DNA of 64,000 nucleotides from Rhizobium sp. CG5 (GCF_023701945.1 NZ_JABAEF010000005.1:1-64000), one strand, 5' to 3'. Counted from the stretch's first letter, positions 1-9,943 are shown. Program-made: numbers and translations. The notes: generated by a model not told the origin, from the sequence alone.

Positions 1-127
1 GCCCGCCTCGTGCTCCTTCAGTATGCCGATAATCTGTTCGTCTGTGAAACGGTTGCGCTTCATTCTCTGGTCCTCTCAATAGGCCAGAGCTTACTTCAAA
101 ATGGATTAGTTCAGCGGGGCAAGGTCA
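1..127 (-). mobile_element. IS3-family insertion sequence, left end with start of transposase OrfA (partial)
   Basis: On the minus strand, 63 down to 1 reads as an open frame beginning MKRNRFTDEQIIGILKEH, the typical N-terminus of an IS3-family (IS407-like group) OrfA transposase. It runs off the left edge. Upstream of this ATG, positions 64-127 look like the untranslated end of the element. Read on the minus strand the tip is TGACCTTGCCCCGCTGAAC, which resembles the terminal inverted repeat of IS407-group elements. The element seems to end at about 127; the other end and any target duplication lie outside the window. The family call rests on motif memory, not a search. Confidence 0.75.
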
Positions 128-492
<365 letters not shown>

Positions 493-624
493 AGCAAAAA
501 TTGCCGATGCGCGAACCGCAATGGCGCAGGCTGAGGCTTGGCGGCGGTCGCTTTGCAGCGCAAATAACCTTGTCGCTCAAGCGGTTTATCATGTACCAAG
601 AGGCCAACCGCAAAGGGCCGTTTC

Positions 625-1398
625 ATGTCGCGTTCGTTCCAGTCGCTTTCCTTTCAGGCCTCCAACACCGTCGAGGCCATGGCGTCGCGCGATGCGCTGA
701 TTCGTCTCTATGGCCATGCCGAGCCCGCAGACGCCGATGTCATCGTGGCGCTGGGCGGCGACGGTTTCATGCTGCAGACGCTGCATGAGACGATGAATTC
801 CGGTAAGCTGATCTATGGGATGAATCGCGGCTCGGTCGGTTTCCTGATGAACGAGTATAATATTGACAATCTGCGCGAGCGAATCGCTGTGGCCGTCGAA
901 AACGATTTCCATCCGCTGCGTATGACCACCACCAATGCCGATGGCTCCTCATCGATCGCGCTTGCTATCAACGAGGTCTCGCTGTTTCGCCAGTCCTATC
1001 AGGCCGCCAAGCTGCGCGTGCTGATCGATGGACAGGTGCGGCTTGAGGAATTGATCTGCGACGGGCTGATGGTGGCAACCCCCGTCGGATCGACGGCCTA
1101 TAATCTGTCGGCACACGGCCCGATCCTGCCGCTGGAATCGCCCCTGCTGGCCCTGACGCCGGTCAGCGCCTTTCGGCCGCGCCGCTGGCGCGGCGCGCTG
1201 CTGCCCAACCGCGTCTGCGTCGATATCGAGGTGCTGGAGCCGGAAAAGCGGCCGGTCAATGCGGTGGCCGATCACACCGAGGTCAAGTCGGTGCTGCATG
1301 TGCGCGTCGCCCAGTCCGAAGACACCACGGCGCGCATCCTGTCCGATCCCGACCGGTCCTGGTCGGACCGCATCCTGACCGAACAGTTTTCCAATTGA
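625..1398 (+). CDS. nadK: NAD kinase
   Basis: This 257-residue protein is the ATP-dependent (or polyphosphate-dependent) NAD kinase that makes NADP+ in the cytoplasm. The diagnostic GGDG motif lies at residues 44-47 ([12 protein letters not shown]), followed by the NE dyad at 116-117 and the conserved GSTAYN segment at 155-160 that builds the NAD site. Length is normal for the short alphaproteobacterial form. The ATG at 625 has an AAAGGG-like ribosome site about 7 nt upstream. The next gene on the same strand starts 11 nt after the stop, so the two are probably co-transcribed. Confidence 0.95.
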   Translation: MSRSFQSLSFQASNTVEAMASRDALIRLYGHAEPADADVIVALGGDGFMLQTLHETMNSGKLIYGMNRGSVGFLMNEYNIDNLRERIAVAVENDFHPLRMTTTNADGSSSIALAINEVSLFRQSYQAAKLRVLIDGQVRLEELICDGLMVATPVGSTAYNLSAHGPILPLESPLLALTPVSAFRPRRWRGALLPNRVCVDIEVLEPEKRPVNAVADHTEVKSVLHVRVAQSEDTTARILSDPDRSWSDRILTEQFSN

Positions 1399-1409
1399 GC
1401 GAGGATACC

Positions 1410-1931
1410 ATGGCACGCTTTTCTCGTTTGCTGTTCCCGATTGCGGCAGCCCTGCTGGTCCAGTCGTTCAGCGCCGTCGCGCAGGATGCCGGAACCGTGC
1501 CGGCCACCGTGACCTTCGTGATCAGCGGCGGATACTGGGAGGACGACGGAGACGCGGTGGTCGAGGGCCAGACAGAGGCGACCGCGCCCGCGACGCCCGC
1601 CCCGTCGGCGGAGCAGCCGGCGATGCGGCGCGGCTATTACCGGCTGATCTCGGTGCGCCAGCCGGATCGCACGGCCAAGGTCTTTCTGCAGCAGATGGCC
1701 GCCGGCGACGACGGCCCGGCGCTGGTCACCAATGTGGAACTGGAAGAGTTCACCGCGATCAAGCCTTACGTGACCGATGTCAGGCCCGAGGATTCGTCCG
1801 GCGTCAGCCGGTTGCCCGGCCTGTTTGCCACCGTTTACCTGAAAACCGATCCGACCAGCGCGGAGCCGGAAAGCTATACGGTGCTGATCGACGAATTCGG
1901 CGAGATCCGCGTCGAAAAGGCGACCAACTGA
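1410..1931 (+). CDS. Conserved secreted protein of unknown function
   Basis: This gene encodes 173 residues beginning MARFSRLLFPIAAALLVQSF, a clear Sec signal peptide with a likely cleavage after AVA-Q near residue 25. The rest has an alanine/proline-rich linker (about residues 55-70) followed by a compact region with no motif I recognise. I chose ATG 1410, preceded by GAGG, over an upstream TTG at 1395 because it places the signal peptide at the N-terminus. It follows nadK by 11 nt. A periplasmic or envelope role is inferred from the signal peptide only. Confidence 0.75.
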   Translation: MARFSRLLFPIAAALLVQSFSAVAQDAGTVPATVTFVISGGYWEDDGDAVVEGQTEATAPATPAPSAEQPAMRRGYYRLISVRQPDRTAKVFLQQMAAGDDGPALVTNVELEEFTAIKPYVTDVRPEDSSGVSRLPGLFATVYLKTDPTSAEPESYTVLIDEFGEIRVEKATN

Positions 1932-1957
1932 CGTGGGATGCCCGTTAAGACCCTGGA

Positions 1958-2611
1958 TCAGCGCTTGGCATAGGCCTTGACAAAGGTCCGCATGGCGGTC
2001 TTTGCCATATCGTCGAGTTCCTCGTCGCTGGGCTGGCGGCCAAACTGGATATCGGTCTTGATATCCATGCCGAGCAGGGCGACGAACTGGCGCGCAGCTA
2101 TATTCGGATCGTCCAGGTCGAGATAGCCGGCATGGGCCAGTTGCGCCAGCCGCGCTGCGATCGCCGGATATTTCTTGCCCGGACCATATTCATTCCAGGT
2201 CGAGAACAGTTGCGGATAGCGCACGGCCTCCGCCTCCAGAAGCTTGCGCAGCCGCCGACCGTTCGGGTCGCACAGGGCGCGGCGCAGGAAAAAGGCGGAA
2301 AACGCCGTCAGCTCCGCTTCCAGATCGACAGGCGCCACCGGGAACTGTTCCATGACCTCGAACAGCCGGGCGCTCGATTTCTCGGTGATTTCCGCAACCA
2401 CGGCATGGAACAGCTTTTCCTTGTCGCCGATCTGATTGTAGACGGTCTGCCGCGATACCTTGGCCCGCGAGGCGATCTGGTCGATGCTGGCGCCGGCAAA
2501 GCCCTCTTCCGAAAAGACCGCCGCCGCCGCATCAAGGATCGCCCTTCGCTTGGTCTGCGGCAGTTCGGGCAAAGCCTTTGGAGAATCAGGGGACGGTGCG
2601 ACGGTTTTCAT
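1958..2611 (-). CDS. TetR/AcrR-family transcriptional regulator
   Basis: The 217-residue protein has an N-terminal TetR DNA-binding domain. The helix-turn-helix lies at about residues 42-62 (SIDQIASRAKVSRQTVYNQI), followed by the family's usual GDKEKLF. The C-terminal about 140 residues form the variable ligand/dimer domain. It is divergent from an MFS efflux gene with a perfect palindrome at 2638-2657 between them, so it very probably represses the pump, and perhaps itself, until a ligand is bound. Ligand identity cannot be read from sequence. Confidence 0.9.
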   Translation of the reverse strand: MKTVAPSPDSPKALPELPQTKRRAILDAAAAVFSEEGFAGASIDQIASRAKVSRQTVYNQIGDKEKLFHAVVAEITEKSSARLFEVMEQFPVAPVDLEAELTAFSAFFLRRALCDPNGRRLRKLLEAEAVRYPQLFSTWNEYGPGKKYPAIAARLAQLAHAGYLDLDDPNIAARQFVALLGMDIKTDIQFGRQPSDEELDDMAKTAMRTFVKAYAKR

Positions 2612-2630
2612 GACCTCACCCTAACTGCCC

Positions 2631-2659
2631 TTGACGAATTGGACAATTGTGTCCAATAT
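2631..2659 (+). promoter_or_regulatory. Promoter of the MFS gene with embedded palindromic TetR operator
   Basis: The perfect inverted repeat ATTGGACA-ATTG-TGTCCAAT occupies 2638-2657. On the plus strand it sits between a TTGACG -35 (2631-2636) and a CAATAT-like -10 (2654-2659) spaced 17 bp apart, where a bound TetR dimer would block RNA polymerase. It is 27 bp upstream of the tetR start codon on the other strand, so autoregulation is also plausible. The palindrome is directly visible; the binding protein is inferred. Confidence 0.65.
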
Positions 2660-2789
2660 ATTTTACATAGTTGACTTAATGACATTCCATTCTCCTGCCC
2701 GATGCCCGCGTCTGCGGCCATCCCTCCCTCGTCGCGATCGTGGCGTCCCGGCCTTTTCTCCCGGCCGGCCTCCTTAAAATAGGTTGTTC

Positions 2790-3992
2790 ATGCTGACCAG
2801 ACCCATTCCCATTTCCGTCGTCCTCGGTCTGCTGACCGCCGTCGGCCTGTTTGCCACCGACATGTACCTGCCCTCGCTTCCGGCCATCGGCTCCGATCTT
2901 GGCGCCGATAGCGGACAGGTCCAGGCAAGCCTGATTGCCTTCTTCATCGCCATCGCCCTCTGTCAGGTGGTCTATGGCCCGCTGTCCGACATGTTCGGCC
3001 GCAAGCCGCCTCTTTATGTCGGCCTTGGGCTGTTTGCTCTCGGCTCCGTCGGCTGCGCACTGGCGCCGACCATCGAATGGCTGATCGCCTTTCGCTTCCT
3101 GCAGGGCATGGGCGCCTGCGCCGGCATGGTCATTCCCCGTGCCGTCGTCCGCGACCTGCATACCGGCGTGGCCGCAGCGCATATGATGGCGCGGCTGATG
3201 CTGGTCTTCAGCGTGTCTCCCCTGCTGGCACCGCTCGCCGGCAGCTTTGTCGCAGCGGCCGGCGGCTGGCAAGCCAATTTCTGGGTGATGGGCGGCGCCT
3301 GCCTGCTCGGCCTGGTTCTGGTCGCCCTGCGGCTGCCGGAAACCCGTCCGCCCGAACAGCGCACGGCCACCGGATTGGCCAGCACGATCAGCGGTTACAA
3401 AATCCTGCTGCGCGATCCGCACTATCTCGGCCTCGTGTTGATCGCCTCGTTCGGCATGGCCAGCTACATGACCTATCTGGCCAATTCGTCCTTCGTGCTG
3501 ATCGAGCATTACGGGCTCTCGCCATCGCTCTACAGCGTCATGTTTTCCCTCAACGCGGTCTCCTTTATCGGCATGTCGCAGCTGAACGGCAGGTTTGCCC
3601 GGCGGTTCGGCCTGAAACGCGTCATCGGCTTTGCCATCCTCGGCTTTGTCACCACCATGGTGGCGCTTTTCGCCGTCACGGCGCTTGGCATCGACCGCCT
3701 GGCGGTCATGGTGGCTTTTCTGTTCATTGGCTACGGCTTTCTCGGATCGATCATCCCGACGGCTGCCGTCCTTGCCCTGGAGAGCCATGGACGGATCGCC
3801 GGAAGCGCCTCGGCCATGATGGGCACGCTGCAATTCATCACCGCCGCTGCGGTCATGGGGCTTTCGGGCCTCTACTTCGATGGCACATCCCTGCCGATGA
3901 TCGCCACCATCGCCCTCTGCAGCCTGATGGTGTGCGTGCTCGGCGTCCTGACATTGCGGCCTTCGGCCCGCAAAGCCGTGACCGTGGAATAG
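2790..3992 (+). CDS. MFS multidrug efflux transporter, Bcr/CflA type
   Basis: This 400-residue inner-membrane protein has the 12-helix pattern of the drug:proton antiporter branch. Helix 1 contains FATDMYLPSLPAI, typical of Bcr/CflA proteins. The cytoplasmic loop GPLSDMFGRKP is the MFS signature, and the FRFLQGMGACAGMVIPRA segment corresponds to motif C/B of this family. I start at ATG 2790 (AGG upstream) rather than the in-frame TTG at 2784. The divergent TetR gene and shared operator imply inducible expression. Substrate is unknown; bicyclomycin or chloramphenicol-like drugs are family examples only. Confidence 0.88.
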   Translation: MLTRPIPISVVLGLLTAVGLFATDMYLPSLPAIGSDLGADSGQVQASLIAFFIAIALCQVVYGPLSDMFGRKPPLYVGLGLFALGSVGCALAPTIEWLIAFRFLQGMGACAGMVIPRAVVRDLHTGVAAAHMMARLMLVFSVSPLLAPLAGSFVAAAGGWQANFWVMGGACLLGLVLVALRLPETRPPEQRTATGLASTISGYKILLRDPHYLGLVLIASFGMASYMTYLANSSFVLIEHYGLSPSLYSVMFSLNAVSFIGMSQLNGRFARRFGLKRVIGFAILGFVTTMVALFAVTALGIDRLAVMVAFLFIGYGFLGSIIPTAAVLALESHGRIAGSASAMMGTLQFITAAAVMGLSGLYFDGTSLPMIATIALCSLMVCVLGVLTLRPSARKAVTVE

Positions 3993-4023
3993 ACGGCCGG
4001 CATAACAAGCTGGCCCCCAAAAG

Positions 4024-4057
4024 AAAAACGGCGGAGCCCTGCCCCGCCGTTTTTTTT
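4024..4057. terminator. Rho-independent terminator between convergent genes
   Basis: An inverted repeat (AAAACGGCGG and CCGCCGTTTT around an about 9-nt loop) is followed by a run of Ts at 4050-4057 on the plus strand. A-rich flanking bases on the other side would also give a T run on the minus strand. It lies between the MFS stop (3992) and the prfB stop (4077) and probably serves both. Confidence 0.85.
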
Positions 4058-4076
4058 GTTTCCGATCGATGGCCGA

Positions 4077-5208
4077 TCAGGCGATGTCGTCGACTGCGGC
4101 ATCCGCGCCGCCGCTGATGCGGTGTGCGAGAGCTGCTTCCATGAACTCGTTGAGGTCGCCGTTCAGCACGTCGTCGGGTGCCGAGCTTTCGACGCCGGTG
4201 CGCAGGTCCTTGACCATCTGGTAGGGCTGCAGCACGTAGGAACGGATCTGGTGTCCCCAGCCGATATCGGTCTTGGATGCGGCTTCGGCATTGGCTGCCG
4301 CTTCCCGCTTCATCAGTTCGGCCTCGTACATGCGGGCGCGCAACATATCCCAGGCCTTGGCCTTGTTCTTGTGCTGCGAGCGTTCCTGCTGGCACTGCAC
4401 CACGATACCCGACGGAATGTGCGTGATGCGCACCGCGGAGTCGGTGGTGTTGACGTGCTGGCCGCCGGCGCCGGACGAGCGATAGGTGTCGATCCGGCAA
4501 TCGCTCTCGTTGATGTCGATCTGGATCGAATCGTCGACCACGGGATAGACCCAGACGGAGGAGAAGGACGTGTGGCGACGGGCGTTGCTGTCATAGGGCG
4601 AGATGCGCACCAGGCGATGCACGCCCGATTCGGTCTTCATCCAGCCATAGGCATTGTGGCCCTTGACCTGCACGGTTGCCGACTTGATGCCGGCTTCTTC
4701 GCCGTCATGCAGTTCCATGATCTCGACCTTGAAGCCGCGCTTTTCGGCCCAGCGCATATACATGCGCAAGAGCATGTTGGCCCAGTCCTGGCTCTCTGTG
4801 CCGCCGGCGCCGGAATGGACTTCGAAATAGCAGTCGTTGCCATCGGCTTCGCCCGACAGCATGGCTTCGACCTGCAGGCGTCCGGATTCCGACTTCAGCG
4901 CCTTCAGCGCATCCTCGGCCTCCTTGATGACGCCGGCATCGCCCTCTTCCTCGCCCATCTCGATGAGCTCGATATTGTCGTTCAGCTGGCGTTCCAGCAT
5001 CTTGACGCCATTGATGCCGTCTTCCAGCTGCTGGCGCTCGCGCATCAGCTTCTGAGCCTCAGTGGCATCGTTCCAGAGATTGGGATCTTCAGCCTTGTTG
5101 TTCAACCAGTCCAGTCGTCTTATCGCCTGATCCCAGTCAAAGATGCCTCCTCAGCAGGCTTACGGCCTGCTTGATGTCGTCGACAATATTCTCGATCTCG
5201 GTCCGCAT
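4077..5208 (-). CDS. prfB: Peptide chain release factor 2, with programmed +1 frameshift (join 4077..5138 and 5140..5208)
   Basis: RF2 recognises UGA and UAA and triggers peptide release through the GGQ loop ([11 protein letters not shown]). The gene begins at ATG 5208 and reads 23 codons to CTT TGA (5142-5137). An internal Shine-Dalgarno AGGAGG lies one codon before CTT, and skipping T5139 continues as [15 protein letters not shown]. This is the classic autoregulatory frameshift: low RF2 allows the shift, high RF2 terminates. The joined product is 376 residues, normal length. The stop-codon recognition loop reads SPY ([11 protein letters not shown]) rather than the SPF of E. coli. A frame starting only at TTG 5105 would lack the N-terminus. 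Confidence 0.95.
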
Positions 5209-5306
5209 TGTATCCTGTTTCTCAAGTTTGGAACTTCACGTGGCCCCGTGAATAGTGGCGCGCGCCGCGGATGTAAAGAGCCGCGGCGTGACGCTCAGGC
5301 CTGGTG

Positions 5307-7763
5307 TCAGAAGAGGCCCGGAGTGCCCGATTGCACCGCCTGATTGGCCTGCGGCGAGGTGCGCAGGATTTCCTCGGGCGCCATGTAGCCTTCCATGCCG
5401 ATGACCGAGAAGGTGTCGGCCGGGCCGGTGCCGGGCTTGAAGGCCTCGATGATGGTATCCGGCTCGCCCTCCATGGCCAGCATCCCCGTCTTGCGGTTGA
5501 CCGGGATCAGCTGCATGCCGTCCGGCACGCGGAACTTGGTGGCCGGCGTGCCGGCGATGGCGGCCTGCATGAATTCGTTGAAGACGGGCGCCGGCAGCGA
5601 GCCGCCGGTCGAACCGCGACCGAGCGGCGTCGGCGTGTCGAAGCCCATATAGAGACCGGCCACCAGGTTCGGCGTATAGCCAACGAACCAGGCATCCTTT
5701 TCGTCATTGGTCGTGCCGGTCTTGCCGGCCACCGGGCGATCGAGCTGGATCTTGCCGGCTGCCGTACCGCGCTGGATGACACCCTCCATCATCGAGGTGA
5801 TCTGGTAGGAGGTCATCGGATCGAGCACCTGCTCGCGATTGTCGACGATGTTGGGCTCGTCCTGGCCTTCCCAGCCATTGGCATTGCAGCCCTCGCAGAC
5901 CCGTTCCTCATGACGGAAGATGGTCTTGCCGTAACGATCCTGAATCCGGTCGATGAGAGTCGGCTTGATCTGCTTGCCGCCATTGGCGAGCACCGCATAG
6001 GCCGAGACCATGCGCATGACGGTGGTTTCGCCTGAGCCGAGCGACATGGCGAGAACCGGATTCATCTTGTCGTAGATGCCGAAGCGTTCGGCATATTCGG
6101 CGACCAGGTTCATGCCCATGTCGTTGGCCAGGCGCACCGTCATCAGGTTTCGCGACTTCTCGATGCCGAGGCGCAGCGTCGAGGGGCCGGCCGAGCCGCC
6201 GCCGTAGTTCTGCGGCCGCCACACCTGACCGCCCGAGACGAACTCGACCGGCGCATCGAGAATGACCGAGGCCGGGGTATAACCATTGTCGAGGGCTGCC
6301 GCATAGACGAAGGGCTTGAAGGACGAGCCGGGCTGGCGCATCGCCTGGGTGGCGCGGTTGAATTCCGACTGCGAATAGGAGAAGCCGCCGACCAGCGCCA
6401 GGACACGGCCGGTATGGGGATCCATGGCGACAAGACCGCCCTGGACCTTCGGCGGCTGGCGCAGGCGGTAGCGGCCGGATGTCTCGCCACCCACCGGCTC
6501 GACATAGACGACATCGCCGGGGGCCAGTACACCGTCCGGCGATTTTGCCGTCTTGCGGTCGCCCCGGCCCGAGCGATAAGCCCATTCCATGTCGTCGGCG
6601 GCAATCGTGCCGGTCAAGCGCTCGGCGGCCACCTTGCCGCCGGCCTCCTTGGCGGGCTGCAGGCCAATATTGACCGCCGTCTTGGACACGGCGAGCACCA
6701 CGGCCAGCTTCCATTCCGGAACGTCGGCCAGCGACGCCAGTTCGGCGAGCGGCGTTCCCCAGTCGGACGCGACCGGGATCTGCTTGACGGGGCCGCGATA
6801 GCCGCGCTTCTCGTCATAGGAGACCAGGCCATGCTGAAGCGCCTTGCGGGCCTCGATCTGCATCTGCGGATCCAGCGATGTGCGGACCGATAGGCCACCT
6901 TCGTAAAGGGCCTTGTCGCCGTATTTCTCGATAATCTGCCGACGCACTTCCTCGGCAAAATAATCGGAGGCAAACAGCGAGGAGCCGCTGCGCCGCAGCG
7001 TAATGCCGAGCGGCTGCTTCTTGGCTTCATCGCCTTCGGCCTTGCTGACGAAACCGTTCTCGACCATGCGATCGACAACCCAGTTGCGGCGCTCGGTGGC
7101 AGCCTCGGGATGGCGGAAAGGATGATAGTTGGACGGGCCTTTCGGCAGGGCGGCCAGGTAGGCGGTCTCGGCAATGGTCAGTTCGGTGACCGACTTGTCG
7201 AAATAGGTGAGTGCCGCGCCGGCGATGCCGTAGGAGTTCAGGCCGAAGAAGATTTCGTTCAGATACAGTTCGAGGATCTTGTCTTTCGAATAGGTCTGCT
7301 CGATGCGGAAGGACAGGATGGCTTCCTTGATCTTGCGGTCCATGGTTTGGTCGGCACTCAACAGGAAGTTCTTCGCCACCTGCTGGGTGATGGTCGAGGC
7401 ACCGACCGGGCGCCGGCCCGAGCCGAAATTCTGCAGGTTGACCAGGATGGCCCGGCCGAGGCCGTAGATATCGACGCCGGGATGATTGTAGAAATTCTTG
7501 TCTTCGGCCGACAGGAAGGCCGCCTTGACCCTATCGGGAATAGCCTGGATCGGCAGGAACAGTCGCCGCTCACGGGCATATTCGGCCATCAGCGCGCCGT
7601 TGCCGGCATGGATACGGGTCGTGACCGGCGGCGCGTAGCTGCTCAGCACTTCATAGTCCGGCAGGTCCTTCGTCACGCCGGCCAGGTAGATCGCTGCAAC
7701 AACAGCGACGCACAGGGCAAGAACGGAGGCAAGTCCGAAGAGATATCCAATTAATCTTATCAT
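5307..7763 (-). CDS. mrcA: Penicillin-binding protein 1A, bifunctional transglycosylase/transpeptidase
   Basis: This 818-residue inner-membrane protein polymerises and cross-links peptidoglycan. After a short cytoplasmic tail and one membrane helix (about residues 4-26) comes the GT51 glycosyltransferase domain with SAEDKNFYNHPGVD (catalytic Glu about 87) and STITQQVAKN. An inserted OB-like segment leads to the transpeptidase domain with SSFK (Ser about 480), SRN (about 537) and KTGT (about 681). I start at ATG 7763, which puts the membrane helix near the N-terminus; an upstream in-frame extension of 25 codons lacks support. It lies between prfB and amiC on the same strand, a cell-wall cluster conserved in rhizobia. 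Confidence 0.94.
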   Translation of the reverse strand: MIRLIGYLFGLASVLALCVAVVAAIYLAGVTKDLPDYEVLSSYAPPVTTRIHAGNGALMAEYARERRLFLPIQAIPDRVKAAFLSAEDKNFYNHPGVDIYGLGRAILVNLQNFGSGRRPVGASTITQQVAKNFLLSADQTMDRKIKEAILSFRIEQTYSKDKILELYLNEIFFGLNSYGIAGAALTYFDKSVTELTIAETAYLAALPKGPSNYHPFRHPEAATERRNWVVDRMVENGFVSKAEGDEAKKQPLGITLRRSGSSLFASDYFAEEVRRQIIEKYGDKALYEGGLSVRTSLDPQMQIEARKALQHGLVSYDEKRGYRGPVKQIPVASDWGTPLAELASLADVPEWKLAVVLAVSKTAVNIGLQPAKEAGGKVAAERLTGTIAADDMEWAYRSGRGDRKTAKSPDGVLAPGDVVYVEPVGGETSGRYRLRQPPKVQGGLVAMDPHTGRVLALVGGFSYSQSEFNRATQAMRQPGSSFKPFVYAAALDNGYTPASVILDAPVEFVSGGQVWRPQNYGGGSAGPSTLRLGIEKSRNLMTVRLANDMGMNLVAEYAERFGIYDKMNPVLAMSLGSGETTVMRMVSAYAVLANGGKQIKPTLIDRIQDRYGKTIFRHEERVCEGCNANGWEGQDEPNIVDNREQVLDPMTSYQITSMMEGVIQRGTAAGKIQLDRPVAGKTGTTNDEKDAWFVGYTPNLVAGLYMGFDTPTPLGRGSTGGSLPAPVFNEFMQAAIAGTPATKFRVPDGMQLIPVNRKTGMLAMEGEPDTIIEAFKPGTGPADTFSVIGMEGYMAPEEILRTSPQANQAVQSGTPGLF

Positions 7764-7999
7764 GGTCCAGCTACCGGCAATTGCTTTCAGGTCGGCGTGC
7801 GATCCAGAACATCGCACATCTCTTGGCGTTTTGCACACAGTGCCGGGGAAGGCAAGGCGCTGAGGCTTTGGCGAACCTGACGGTTTCAGCCTAAGCCGCT
7901 GTTGTGCCTGTGTAACGTGCCGAATGTGAGGAAAATAGGGCCGCCGGGCACATAGTCACAACTCTTGAGGCTAAGGACAAAGAATGTCACCAGCAGGTT

Positions 8000-9220
8000 T
8001 CAGCCGCCATTGGCGACGACCGGCGCCCGATACCGCCTGACGGCCTGCGCCAGGAGATCGGCGACCTTTACGCGCCACGCCTCGTCGAGCAGCAGTTTCT
8101 CGTCATCCTTGTTGGACAGAAAGCCCAGTTCCAGCAGTACGGAGGGCACGTCATGGGCCTGCAGCACCTGGAAACCGGCATAGCGGTGCGGATTGTTGAT
8201 CAGTCCCACCTGGCCGTCGAAGGACGACACGACGGATTTCGCCATGGCGATCGAAAAGGCCTGGGTCTCGCGCCGGGTGAGGTCGATGAGAATGTCGGTC
8301 ACCTCTGCCGGCTCGGCGGTGCGGGCGACGCCGCCAACCTCGTCGGACAGGTTCTCGCGCTCGGCCAAGGCTGCCGCCATGTGGTCGGAGGCGGTATCGG
8401 AGATCGTGTAGACGGTGGCGCCGCGGATATTGGCCTGGCGCAGGGTGTCGGCATGCAGCGAAACCAGCAGATTGGCGCCGCCCTGGCGGGCCATCGTCAC
8501 CCGTTCGGACAGGGACAGGAAATCATCCTTGTCACGGGTCAGGAAGGCCTTGATGCCGGGTTCCTTGTTCAGCCGTTCGGCCAGGATTTTGGCGAAGGCC
8601 AGGGTGATGTCCTTTTCCGCCGTCTTGGACGCTGCCCCCGTCGCTCCCGCATCGATGCCGCCATGGCCGGCATCGATGGCGACCACGAAATCGCCGGAAC
8701 GGGTGTTTTCGGGCACTGCGACGCGCTCACCCCGTGTCACCGACGCGGGCCCCGCCTGCTCCCATACCTGCCCCTTGACCAATTCGGCAAAGACAGCTTC
8801 CGTCGCCATCTCGGCATCCAGAACCAGGCGAAATCCCTTGCCACCCTCGTCCGGTTGAATGTCGCTGAGGACAAGGCGGGCGGGTTTGGCTGTCGTCAGC
8901 ACGATCCGGGCGCTCGATGCGTCGATTGCCCCATAGCGGATGTCTTCAAACAGGCCGCGCGCCACCAGATCGGTCGCCGGGAAGCCGAAGACTGTGGCCG
9001 GAAGATCGATGACGATGCGATCGGGCTTGGCGATATAGCGCACTTGGAAATCGGGCTTGCGGTCAAAATCGATGACGATTCGGGTCCGCGCCTTGTCGCC
9101 GGCAATGCGGGCGCCGTAAGCGACCAGCGGCGATTCCTCGGCGGCGAGTGCTTCCGCAAACGTTGCCATGGGGGAAAGAGCGATCGCCAGGCACAACGCC
9201 GCCAACAATCGCTTTGCCAT
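8000..9220 (-). CDS. amiC: N-acetylmuramoyl-L-alanine amidase, AmiC-like
   Basis: A 406-residue periplasmic zinc amidase that cuts the amide bond between MurNAc and the stem peptide during cell separation. It has a signal peptide (MAKRLLAALCLAIALSPMAT), an N-terminal AMIN domain for envelope targeting, then an Amidase_3 domain. Zinc-site motifs visible are IDAGHGGIDAG, SLHADT and LLELGFLSNKDDE. ATG 9220 is chosen because it starts directly at the signal peptide; the frame stays open upstream to 9412, which would bury the signal sequence. It is 236 bp upstream of mrcA on the same strand. Confidence 0.92.
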   Translation of the reverse strand: MAKRLLAALCLAIALSPMATFAEALAAEESPLVAYGARIAGDKARTRIVIDFDRKPDFQVRYIAKPDRIVIDLPATVFGFPATDLVARGLFEDIRYGAIDASSARIVLTTAKPARLVLSDIQPDEGGKGFRLVLDAEMATEAVFAELVKGQVWEQAGPASVTRGERVAVPENTRSGDFVVAIDAGHGGIDAGATGAASKTAEKDITLAFAKILAERLNKEPGIKAFLTRDKDDFLSLSERVTMARQGGANLLVSLHADTLRQANIRGATVYTISDTASDHMAAALAERENLSDEVGGVARTAEPAEVTDILIDLTRRETQAFSIAMAKSVVSSFDGQVGLINNPHRYAGFQVLQAHDVPSVLLELGFLSNKDDEKLLLDEAWRVKVADLLAQAVRRYRAPVVANGG

Positions 9221-9943
9221 TGCAGCAGGCCCGCCACTGCCTACCCTTGCCCGGTTAAAATGCATACGCCCGACCCGCTCCGCCAAAGTCCCGCCTAAAA
9301 CTGCCAGATTGCCCCATACCGCATCCCGGATCGCAACTGCACCACCGACTGCCCTTGGATCCAACCGGGAAACGACCCGGCAGGCCCAAACGCCCGGTTT
9401 CGCGCGCTTCATGTCGCGATTCGGCTCTTGCTGCTAATGCCGTTGAATTTATCAATATTATGGCGCTTTTTGGTTTCCTCTTGCCATTGTGACAGAGAAA
9501 ACATACAACGCAAATGAGGGTTAAAAGTGTTGACGGGATAGAATCAGCGCGACGGCTGCCAACCGATTTAGGATTGGCGCCACATGTCCGGTTTTTCATC
9601 CGCCGCTATTGCACTTTTGTCCTGAAACTGGATCCAATGCCGGCACAGGCCGGCGGCAGTACTGGGTGGGCAACCACCAAACGCTCTCCAGAGCATTCAT
9701 CGGGCCCCGACGGGCCTTTGGCAATTGTCGTTCTCGTTTGGTCTTTGATGTCGTCGCAGCAGGTTTCGTTTCAAGTCAGCAGGCTTAGGGATTTCACCAT
9801 CCCGGACGCTGTGCGGCTGCTGCCCCTGACACCCAACCAGTCGCGAGCATTCATATCCGGCGCCTCCTTTCCAAGGGTCTATCCGCTCTGCATTCAACGA
9901 GCGGCTTCTCACCTTCGCGGTCGCGCCGAGGAGCACAGCTTAA
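9221..9943 (+). other. Long intergenic region; probable 5' leader of rne
   Basis: No convincing gene lies in these 723 bp between the divergent amiC and rne starts. A plus-strand promoter candidate is TTGCCA (9481-9486), a 17-bp spacer and TACAAC (9504-9509), which would give rne a leader of about 430 nt. RNase E genes are known for long, autoregulatory 5' leaders, so this is plausible. A 165-codon open frame at 9514-10011 overlaps the start of rne out of frame and looks accidental. Confidence 0.4.
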
